A stretch of DNA of 39,393 nucleotides from Patescibacteria group bacterium. GTDB taxonomy: Bacteria; Patescibacteriota; Patescibacteriia; Buchananbacterales; GWA2-38-13. Below the pieces are notes generated by a model. That model saw nothing but the letters and a program-made list of their open reading frames with translations. It did no database searches and had not been told where the DNA came from. The stretch is taken from contig JAQTQO010000011.1 in the NCBI GenBank assembly GCA_028712155.1, positions 1 through 39,393 on the forward strand, in the 5' to 3' direction. Positions 1-9,104 of this stretch are shown piece by piece (within the stretch, counting starts at the first letter, position 1; each line of letters starts with the position of its first letter). The position numbers and the translations under genes were made by a program.

Positions 1-1
1 G

Positions 2-406
2 ATGTTTTCCTACCCGTTCCGGTATATGGATAACATTTTCAACGGTGCGTTGAGTCCCATCCGGCAGGGTTTCACGCCGGCCGTGGATGTCTACCAGACC
101 AAGGATGCCGTCATCGTGGAGACGCCGCTGGCAGGCGTTGACCCTAAGGATGTTGAGATCACTGTGGAGAACGACGTGCTCACCATTCGCGGTGAAATGA
201 AGAAAGAGTCGGAGGTCGAGGATAAGGATTACTACCGCAAGGAAGTCCGCGCTGGCAGTTTCTATCGTTCCGTGGCGCTGCCGACCCGCGTGGTGAGCGA
301 CAAGGCGTCCGCCGAGTCGCACGAGGGAATGCTCAAGATCACCATTCCCAAAGCAGCCGAGGTCAAGCCCAAGACCGTGAAGATCGTTGCGAAAAAGAAG
401 AAATGA
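2..406 (+). CDS. Hsp20/alpha-crystallin family small heat shock protein (start codon at window edge, true start may lie upstream)
   Basis: ORF 134 aa; 'FTPAVDVYQTKDAVIVETPLAGVDPKDVEITVENDVLTIRGE' and 'GSFYRSVALP' are typical Hsp20 signatures. Confidence 0.93.
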   Translation: MFSYPFRYMDNIFNGALSPIRQGFTPAVDVYQTKDAVIVETPLAGVDPKDVEITVENDVLTIRGEMKKESEVEDKDYYRKEVRAGSFYRSVALPTRVVSDKASAESHEGMLKITIPKAAEVKPKTVKIVAKKKK

Positions 407-424
407 CCGCCACGGTCATCCCGA

Positions 425-460
425 CCTTCGTCGGCCGAAGCCGACTACGGTCGGCGAAGG
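425..460. repeat. REP-like intergenic hairpin downstream of hsp20
   Basis: CCTTCGTCGGCC (425-436) pairs with GGTCGGCGAAGG (449-460) with two G-U pairs; internal alternative GTCGGC-CGAA-GCCGAC (430-445). Confidence 0.6.
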
Positions 461-626
461 CCGAGCCCGCCTGCCCACCGTAGCCCCTTGACCGTCCGTA
501 GTTTTACGCGTAGGAGGCTTGGCGAAGGTGGGGTCGAGGGATCTCATCCAGTTAGTTGAGCACTTGACATCGAAATGAATGGGTAGGATTTGCATGGTAA
601 CGTAAATCTTGGGCTAAACGGCGTTT

Positions 627-650
627 CCGGTCCCGCGGCCGCGGGACCGG
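627..650. repeat. Perfect 24-bp palindrome
   Basis: CCGGTCCCGCGG|CCGCGGGACCGG, read directly. Confidence 0.95.
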
Positions 651-718
651 CGCTGCCGGAGCTCATTCGCTGGTTCCTACATAGCGCCAGGCGGGTGGGC
701 TCCGGGAGCGCACATTAC

Positions 719-753
719 AAAAAAAGACTCCCATCAACGAAAGTGATGGGAGT
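719..753 (-). terminator. Rho-independent terminator of galT
   Basis: On the minus strand ACTCCCATCA-CTTTCGT-TGATGGGAGT followed by C and a run of 7 T. Confidence 0.9.
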
Positions 754-772
754 GCGGAGAGGCAAAGGGCGT

Positions 773-1801
773 TCAGGCGACCGGAACGGCCGCAGGCGTT
801 GCCGCAGTAAAAGCCGCGGTGGCGTCCACTTCACGCAGACGCTTGGCCGCCTGTTCCGGCGGTACGCTGTTGATGAAACAGCCGGTGGCGAATTCGAAGC
901 CCGCCATACAGGTGAGGCGCGGCACGATACGGATGCGCACCCGGTAGAAACGGTCGCAGTTCCGGTGCTGCTTGGTCGGTCCCTCATCGAGGAACAGGTT
1001 GAACGGCGGCAGGAACCCGACGGCGAGTTCGAGCAGGTGGAAGGTTTTGGCGAGCATGCTCGCCAGCTGGCCGTACGACGCAGAGAGGTCGTCGAAGTGG
1101 GCGATGTTGTCATTCGGGAGGATCCACATTTCGAACGGGACGCGGGACTCGTACGGACAGTAGCAGATGAAGCGGTCGTTTTCCAGCACGACGAGCTTCT
1201 CGATGCGCGCTTTTTGCAGCGCACGCGCAAAGCACGAGACGCCATGCTGGTAGTAGTCCTTCTCCAGGCGGTTCCACCGTTCCAGAAGCTTGGCCGGTAT
1301 GAACGGCAGCCCGATGATCTGCGTGTGGGGGTGCGGAAGCGACGCGCCGGCTGCCAGGCCGAAATTCTTGAAAACGACCAGGTAGTGGAGGCGCGTATCG
1401 CCGCGCAGATCGTTGGTCCGGTTGCGGATGGCCCACAGGATGTCCTGGTGTTCGGCGACCGACAAGGTCGCATGCGTGGCATCATGCCGCGGGGTTTCGA
1501 CCAGGATGTCGTGCACGCCGTGGGCATCGGCGATACCGAAACCGGTGCTGTCCACCAGGAACGTCGAATTGCCCTCGACACGAACCGCCGGGAACTTGTT
1601 GGGGATGACCCGGAGTTTCCAGCGGCGACGGTCGTCCTTCCATTCCAGCTGCGGATCGGGCGCGAGGTGCTCGTTGCCCGGACAGAACGGACAGGGCGAT
1701 TCCTCCCCGTCTTTGGGGAGGAAATGGTTGGGACGCAAGTCGCGTCCCGTTGCGAGAATGATCTCGCTGCCGACCATAAGGGTACGACGGATATCTGTCA
1801 T
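773..1801 (-). CDS. galT: Galactose-1-phosphate uridylyltransferase (GalT/HIT superfamily)
   Basis: 'MTDIRRTLMVGSEIILATGRDLRPN', 'CPFCPGNEHLAP', 'LPHPHTQIIGLPFIP'; start taken at the internal ATG of the 1813 ORF. Confidence 0.85.
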   Translation of the reverse strand: MTDIRRTLMVGSEIILATGRDLRPNHFLPKDGEESPCPFCPGNEHLAPDPQLEWKDDRRRWKLRVIPNKFPAVRVEGNSTFLVDSTGFGIADAHGVHDILVETPRHDATHATLSVAEHQDILWAIRNRTNDLRGDTRLHYLVVFKNFGLAAGASLPHPHTQIIGLPFIPAKLLERWNRLEKDYYQHGVSCFARALQKARIEKLVVLENDRFICYCPYESRVPFEMWILPNDNIAHFDDLSASYGQLASMLAKTFHLLELAVGFLPPFNLFLDEGPTKQHRNCDRFYRVRIRIVPRLTCMAGFEFATGCFINSVPPEQAAKRLREVDATAAFTAATPAAVPVA

Positions 1802-1859
1802 AGGACTCCTCACGTTGCGGTGTTGTGGGATTGTCGAAGACCAGCGAACCTGAAGTCAC

Positions 1860-1887
1860 ATAGTACGCGCTTGCGCATGATTGTCAA
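1860..1887 (-). promoter_or_regulatory. Putative sigma70-type promoter for galT
   Basis: Minus strand TTGACA (1887-1882), 16-nt spacer, TACTAT (1865-1860). Confidence 0.65.
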
Positions 1888-1969
1888 TGGAAGTTGAAGG
1901 TTGTCACGGCCGGCCGATTGCCGGCGATGAAAGTCTTTAACTTAAAAGGACTCATAAATTGAATTTAGT

Positions 1970-3874
<1,905 letters not shown>

Positions 3875-3892
3875 TTTGTAGGATTTTTGAAA

Positions 3893-3918
3893 GGGCGGGG
3901 CCAGGAGGGGCCCCGCCC
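3893..3918 (+). repeat. 10-bp all-GC hairpin with AGGAGG loop between dnaK and the TIR gene
   Basis: GGGCGGGGCC-AGGAGG-GGCCCCGCCC. Confidence 0.9.
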
Positions 3919-3925
3919 AAAGAAT

Positions 3926-4942
3926 ATGGATCCGATAGTTGAAACGCTCCAAAATATTTTGTTATTAAAAGGACATAGCTACCTTTCGAGTTTGTTGTAT
4001 GATTCAAGTTACGAGATTATTCAATCTGGCCAGTATGGGAGTAAATGGAATTCCATAATTTCCAAGTTTGTAATTTATTTACCAGTACAAAATTACTTCA
4101 AACTTAGAAATTACTTTGATTCTGCAAAGGAATTGTTATTAGAGTGTGTACGCGATATATACCCAGTTACCGACGATGCACCCGAAATTGTAGCTGTTGA
4201 GTTTCGGATATTAATACCGGGCACGAATACTAAGGTTGATTTTTCAAGTCAGGCTATAAATGAGGAGTCACTACGTAAGGTATTCATTAGTTACTCCACT
4301 CAAAACAGCGCGCTCGCCGGTCAATTAAAAATAATTTTAGAGGAGATGGGATTTGATGCTTTTTTAGCCCATGAAGACATCAATCCTTCAGCTGAATGGC
4401 AGGAAACAATTTTGAATATTCTTGGTGAGTCAGGAATATTTATTCCCATTATTACAGAAAGTTATCATGGATCAAATTGGACAGACCAAGAATCCGGGAT
4501 TGCGATGTATACAAAAAAAATTGTGTTGCCAATCTGTGTCGTTGGTTGTAAACCATATGGATTTTTATCTAAGTACCAGGCTATGTTTATTGCAGCGAAT
4601 GATGTTAATTCTATTACCGCAGATAGTATTTATAGGGTTTTGGTAAAAGTAAATCCAGTGATTGCGAAACGGTTGTTATCACAACTGCTTATTTCATTTT
4701 CGGAAAGTCAAAATTATTTTCAATCAGGCGCAAAATCGGAATTAATATTAAGATTATTCAGTGAAAAGCTTGACAAGAAGGATGTGAATAAAATATTCGA
4801 AAGTTTTCTTGCAAATTCACAGATTAGAGAATGCATATTGGCACGACCAAATTTGTATAGTCTTTTTCAGCGGCACAGAAAAGCAATTAGTCCAACCATA
4901 CTAAATAGAATAAGAGATGTCGTTCCGAAGTGGTTTTCTTAA
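3926..4942 (+). CDS. TIR-domain protein with uncharacterised N- and C-terminal regions; AT-rich, probably horizontally acquired
   Basis: 'KVFISYSTQNSALAGQLKIILEEMGFDAFLAHEDINPSAEWQETI...SGIFIPIITESYHGSNWTDQESGIA' matches the TIR pattern including the SxW..xE region; start at ATG 3926. Confidence 0.85.
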   Translation: MDPIVETLQNILLLKGHSYLSSLLYDSSYEIIQSGQYGSKWNSIISKFVIYLPVQNYFKLRNYFDSAKELLLECVRDIYPVTDDAPEIVAVEFRILIPGTNTKVDFSSQAINEESLRKVFISYSTQNSALAGQLKIILEEMGFDAFLAHEDINPSAEWQETILNILGESGIFIPIITESYHGSNWTDQESGIAMYTKKIVLPICVVGCKPYGFLSKYQAMFIAANDVNSITADSIYRVLVKVNPVIAKRLLSQLLISFSESQNYFQSGAKSELILRLFSEKLDKKDVNKIFESFLANSQIRECILARPNLYSLFQRHRKAISPTILNRIRDVVPKWFS

Positions 4943-4946
4943 CTGT

Positions 4947-5279
4947 ATGAAAACCTACAACAAGCTCATCCGCGATAGGATTCCGGAAATAATTGCTGCG
5001 AAAGGGGAGAAGGCGGTGACGCGGATTTTGAATGATGAGGAATTCGGCAGGGCGCTTATGGCGAAGTTGGTGGAAGAGGCAAAGGAAGCGGAAGCGACCG
5101 CCGGAGACAAAACCGAACTGACCAAAGAAATCGGCGATGTGTGGGAAGTCATCGAAGCGCTGATCACTCACTTTGGTTTAGACCAGCAGGAAATTGCCCG
5201 CATCAAAGCGAAACGCCGGGCTGAGCGCGGTGGATTTGCGAAGAAAATTTTTTTGGAGTCGGTCGGCGGGAATAAATAG
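4947..5279 (+). CDS. MazG-like / phosphoribosyl-ATP pyrophosphohydrolase-like nucleotide pyrophosphohydrolase
   Basis: 'YNKLIRDRIPEIIAAKG...KLVEEAKEAEAT...ELTKEIGDVWEVIEALI' all-alpha NTP-PPase pattern (EExxE...ExxD). Confidence 0.85.
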   Translation: MKTYNKLIRDRIPEIIAAKGEKAVTRILNDEEFGRALMAKLVEEAKEAEATAGDKTELTKEIGDVWEVIEALITHFGLDQQEIARIKAKRRAERGGFAKKIFLESVGGNK

Positions 5280-5360
5280 CGAAAAACGGGGCACGTTTGC
5301 AGAATTTTGAAGGCCGGAGTAAGCTACTGGTATTAATTCACCGCGAATAAATATTTCGTT

Positions 5361-6110
5361 ATGGAACAGGGAAAACCGATGGGGGGAGCGTCTGCGGGTC
5401 CGTCAAGCAACAAACCGTCCGGAGCGGGAGGCAATCGCGTGGTCATCGCGGTTATCATCGGTATATTAATTTTTGGCGTGGCATACGGTTTGCTGCTCCA
5501 GCGATCCAAGCAGACCGGTCAACCGACAACGGAACCGTCACCGAGTCCGACGGTTTCCGCTACCCCGACCGTACCGCCGCCGACGCCGACTGCCAAAGCG
5601 GAGCGGAAAACGTTCGGCAGCATGTCGGTGATGGTGCCGGCCGGAGCGTTGATGGTTGAACCGGCGGGTCTGAAAGAAGCCTTTGCGCTCAACGGCATCA
5701 CGCTGGTGGCCGCCGAGAGCATCAGCAGCATGACCGTCGAGGAAATCCAAAAGAAGATCGAAGTGGACAAACTGACGGAGGCCGATGCGCTCAAGGGATA
5801 CTGGCGGTTTGACATTTTGCAGGTGGCCAATGCCGATAAGCTGGCGTTGGCGGCCTGGATTACGAAGAACTGGCCGGAGTACGATGAAACGCAGGTGACG
5901 GTGGAGAAAAGCACGGAAAAGATCGGCAAGGTCAGCGTCTCGGTGCACAAGCTCGTGAACAAGACGGAGGGCGGCCTGCAGCAGACGATCTACTTCGCGC
6001 AACCGAAGAGTCAGGGCGACGTCGTGCTCTTCAGCACGTTCCTGCCGTCCGGTCAGGCCCTGAAAGGCACGCCGGTCGAGGGTCTTATCCAGAGCGCGCA
6101 GTTCGAATAA
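5361..6110 (+). CDS. Single-pass membrane-anchored protein of unknown function with Pro/Thr-rich linker
   Basis: TM segment 'VVIAVIIGILIFGVAYGLLL' followed by 'TEPSPSPTVSATPTVPPPTPT' linker. Confidence 0.7.
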   Translation: MEQGKPMGGASAGPSSNKPSGAGGNRVVIAVIIGILIFGVAYGLLLQRSKQTGQPTTEPSPSPTVSATPTVPPPTPTAKAERKTFGSMSVMVPAGALMVEPAGLKEAFALNGITLVAAESISSMTVEEIQKKIEVDKLTEADALKGYWRFDILQVANADKLALAAWITKNWPEYDETQVTVEKSTEKIGKVSVSVHKLVNKTEGGLQQTIYFAQPKSQGDVVLFSTFLPSGQALKGTPVEGLIQSAQFE

Positions 6111-6121
6111 ATTTTCCGTCT

Positions 6122-6430
6122 ATGGCCGAACAACAGTCCGGCGCACCCGGCGGCATCCAGGTGAAAGCCAGCGAAGAGCTGCTCAAGGGCAAGTACTCGA
6201 CGCATATGCAGGTGCTGCATACGCGCGAGGAATTCATTCTGGATTTCATGCTGATGGTGCCGCCGCTGGCGCAGCTGGTTTCGCGCTTGCTCGTCTCCCC
6301 GGCGCACTTCAAACGGCTGGTGCGCGCGCTGACGGAGAATCTCGCCCGCTACGAGAAGCAGTACGGGAAAATTGACGCGGGCGTGAAACCCTCCGACGAG
6401 CATCGGGAAGTCGGATTCCAGGTGGAATAA
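6122..6430 (+). CDS. DUF3467-family protein
   Basis: 'GKYSTHMQVLHTREEFILDFMLMVPP...LVSRLLVSPAHFKRLVRALTENLARYEKQYGKI'. Confidence 0.8.
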   Translation: MAEQQSGAPGGIQVKASEELLKGKYSTHMQVLHTREEFILDFMLMVPPLAQLVSRLLVSPAHFKRLVRALTENLARYEKQYGKIDAGVKPSDEHREVGFQVE

Positions 6431-6519
6431 GCGAAGCGAAAAGCGTAAAACGCAGAGCGTAAAACAGCCGGTAGGGTAATTCTTTTGCGTTTTTCGCTTT
6501 GCCTTTTACGTTTTTTATT

Positions 6520-7635
6520 ATGGCGAAAGATTTCTACGAAACACTCGGGGTCGGACGCAGCGCGACACCGGAAGAAATAAAGGTGGCGTTCCGCAAGCTG
6601 GCCCACCAGTACCATCCGGACAAGGCCGGCGGCAATGCGGAGAAGTTCAAGGAGATCAACGCCGCATACCAGGTGCTGTCCGATCCGGACAAACGTAAGC
6701 AGTACGACCAGTACGGCGCGACGTTTGAACAGGCGCGCGCCCGCGGCGGGTTCCAGGGTTTTGATAATTTCCGGGATTTCGCCGATTACGCGCAGGCGTT
6801 CCGCAACGGGGACCAGGGCAACCGGGTCGAATTTGATTTTGGCAATCTCGGCGATCTGTTCGGCGGGCTGGGCGATGTGTTCGGGTTTTCTTCCGGCGGA
6901 GGACGGAGGGCGGCGCAACGCGGCGGCGCCGATATGCAGGTGGAAATTGCCGTGCCATTCCGCGATGCCGTGTTTGGAACGGCCCGCGAGCTGATTTTGG
7001 AACGTCACCGTGCATGCGCGGAGTGCGGCGGCAGCGGGGCCCAGCCGGGCACCAAGAGTTCGCGCTGCCGCACGTGCGGCGGGCGCGGCCAGGTGGTCCG
7101 GTCCATCGGGTTGGGTTTCGGCATGCAGGCGGTCTGCCCGGATTGCGGCGGCGCCGGCAGCGTTGCCGAGCACCCGTGCAAGGCGTGCCGGGGGAAGGGG
7201 ACGCAGCGCACGCGCGAGAAACTGAACGTAAAAATCCCGGCCGGCATTGACGACGGCCAGGCGATTCGCCTGACCGGCCAGGGTGAATCCGCCGGTCGCG
7301 GCGGAAGTGCCGGTGATTTGTACGTCCGCGTCCGGGTCGTGCCGGATGAGCGCATCAGCCGCGAGGGCCAGGATTTGAAAATGGAGAACCCGATTTCTTT
7401 TGCGACCGCGGCGCTTGGCGGAACGATCGACCTGGAGACCCTGGATGGCACCGTGACGCTCAAAATTCCCGAAGGCACGCAGTCCGGGAAAGTGTTTCGT
7501 ATCCGCGGGAAAGGCGTACCGGATCTGGGCGGCCATGGCCGCGGTGATTTGCTGGTCCGCGTGGAGGTGCAGACTCCGACCCGTTTGAACCGCAAGCAGC
7601 GCGATATTCTCGAGCAGTTCCGGGACGCGGAATGA
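6520..7635 (+). CDS. dnaJ: Chaperone DnaJ
   Basis: J domain '[33 protein letters not shown]'; four CxxCxGxG-type zinc motifs. Confidence 0.96.
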   Translation: MAKDFYETLGVGRSATPEEIKVAFRKLAHQYHPDKAGGNAEKFKEINAAYQVLSDPDKRKQYDQYGATFEQARARGGFQGFDNFRDFADYAQAFRNGDQGNRVEFDFGNLGDLFGGLGDVFGFSSGGGRRAAQRGGADMQVEIAVPFRDAVFGTARELILERHRACAECGGSGAQPGTKSSRCRTCGGRGQVVRSIGLGFGMQAVCPDCGGAGSVAEHPCKACRGKGTQRTREKLNVKIPAGIDDGQAIRLTGQGESAGRGGSAGDLYVRVRVVPDERISREGQDLKMENPISFATAALGGTIDLETLDGTVTLKIPEGTQSGKVFRIRGKGVPDLGGHGRGDLLVRVEVQTPTRLNRKQRDILEQFRDAE

Positions 7636-7651
7636 CGCGAGAAACGTCTGC

Positions 7652-7680
7652 TTGACAGTCTAATAGTATTGGATTAGGGT
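7652..7680 (+). promoter_or_regulatory. Putative promoter for the gene at 7774
   Basis: TTGACA (7652-7657), 17-nt spacer, TAGGGT (7675-7680). Confidence 0.5.
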
Positions 7681-7773
7681 GCACGCATTGTCGCGTTGGT
7701 GGATGAACTGATCTTTGAGAAAGACCAGTTTTTTGTTGGAAACGAAGGCAGGGAAATATTGCGGAGGTGGTGG

Positions 7774-8541
7774 ATGAGCGAACCGAAAAGGTTTCTGCCC
7801 ACGGACGGGCTGCCGACGGCGGAGTTTGACATCGTCGAAGCGCTGCGGGCGGACGGCGTTTCGGAGATCCGGAACTTCGTGCTCGGCCCGAAAGTCGGGA
7901 TGAGCAGTATCTGCCAGGCCTGCCAGCGGTGGTTGATTCGGACCAGGCTGGCGAGTAAGGCGACCGTCATTACCGGCAACGACCCGGTCACCTACCTGGC
8001 GCAGGCGCTCGAAGTGCGCGAGGTCGGCGTGGTGCCGTTGTTCTGGACCAGCCCGGTGCTCGGCAACGAGAAGGACCTGTTCTTCGGTCCCGGTGCCGGA
8101 ACGCTGATGTTCTGGATCGTCGAGCGCATGCGCCTGGACGGCCTGCAGCTGGCGGCGCGTCCGCAGAACGCGACGTCGTTCGTGATCTCGGCACTGCAGA
8201 CCACGCACCGCGTGCCGCCGGACTGGCGGTACATCACCAGCCACCGGTCGCTGCAGCCGCTGCTGCTGGATGTGCTCCGGGCCAACCGTGACCTCGAATG
8301 GGTGCAAGCCATGAGCACCGGTCACGCCGCCGAGTTGTGCGCCGCCAAACAGGTGGACGCGTGCGTCTGCACGGAGGTGATGCGGCAGCAGTACCGGCTG
8401 GAGACCCTGCAGGAGTTCGGCTCGCCGGACATGCTCTTTTTCGGCGGACTGACTCCGCACGGCGCATCCGTCATCCGCGCGGCCTACGCAGGGATGCTGG
8501 CGCACCGCGACCAAACGTTCGTTCTCGAAGCGAACTGCTGA
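7774..8541 (+). CDS. Prephenate dehydratase-like (periplasmic-binding-fold) protein
   Basis: 'VLGPKVGMSS...' and 'STGHAAELCAAKQVDACVCTEVMRQQYRLETLQEFG' resemble PDT motifs; GGAGG Shine-Dalgarno precedes ATG 7774. Confidence 0.45.
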   Translation: MSEPKRFLPTDGLPTAEFDIVEALRADGVSEIRNFVLGPKVGMSSICQACQRWLIRTRLASKATVITGNDPVTYLAQALEVREVGVVPLFWTSPVLGNEKDLFFGPGAGTLMFWIVERMRLDGLQLAARPQNATSFVISALQTTHRVPPDWRYITSHRSLQPLLLDVLRANRDLEWVQAMSTGHAAELCAAKQVDACVCTEVMRQQYRLETLQEFGSPDMLFFGGLTPHGASVIRAAYAGMLAHRDQTFVLEANC

Positions 8542-8587
8542 CGGCAAACGTCGCCATCAGGCAACGGCCGGCATGTGGCTCTCAATC

Positions 8588-8631
8588 GGCGTCCGAAGAA
8601 CGCAGGTCGTTCTATCGGCGCCGTTTTTTTA
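8588..8631 (+). terminator. Terminator of the 7774 gene, overlapping the 3' end of the convergent HIT-like CDS
   Basis: CGGCGTCCGAAGAACG-cagg-TCGTTCTATCGGCGCCG followed by TTTTTTT. Confidence 0.75.
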
Positions 8632-9100
8632 TTTGCCAGGCGGAATCGGAAAATTTTGCCTGGCGGAAAATTTTTCTCATTGCATCGGCGATGGCGGAAA
8701 CGTCGCCGGCGTTGAGCGGCTCGTAATTTTTGTAGTATCCGGTTTCCGGATGCGGAAAATGCGCGGCGTCGCCGTACTTTTGAATTTTGGCGCTTTTGGC
8801 GCGGCCGTAGAGATGGATGTGGAGTACCGGACCTTTTGGCTTGAATACGCTCCAGTTGCCGTTGTCCTGGTAGTTGATGCGGCCGATATCAACGCCGCGT
8901 GCGTTCATCGCGCGGGTCATTGCCAGACCGGCTACCATCGTCAGGCGCATCAGCTCGATCGCATGCGCGGGAGTGAGTTTTGTCCGGTCCGGCACGGCAA
9001 CTTTCGGCCGGATGACGATGTGACCGCCGTCGGTGCGCGTGATGTGCGGCTGCTCGACAGATACGACGACGAAATTTTTTGTCTCCCAGATGCGTGCCAT
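8612..9100 (-). CDS. HIT-like domain protein
   Basis: 'GHIVIRPKVAVPDRTKLTPAHAIELM', 'VLHIHLYGRAKSAKIQKYG' resembles the HIT HxHxHxx region; start at internal ATG 9100. Confidence 0.55.
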   Translation of the reverse strand: MARIWETKNFVVVSVEQPHITRTDGGHIVIRPKVAVPDRTKLTPAHAIELMRLTMVAGLAMTRAMNARGVDIGRINYQDNGNWSVFKPKGPVLHIHLYGRAKSAKIQKYGDAAHFPHPETGYYKNYEPLNAGDVSAIADAMRKIFRQAKFSDSAWQIKKRRR

Positions 9101-9104
9101 AACG

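Noticed and set aside
590-1897. 435-aa plus-strand ORF antisense to galT
   Set aside because: Arg-rich low-information translation, overlaps the well-supported galT on the opposite strand; typical GC-rich shadow ORF.
1814-1969. Search for a CIRCE/HrcA operator upstream of dnaK
   Set aside because: No TTAGCACTC-N9-GAGTGCTAA-like element found.
3893-3918. RNA thermometer interpretation of the AGGAGG hairpin
   Set aside because: Ten G-C pairs is too stable for melting at physiological temperature, and the SD is in the loop, not the stem.
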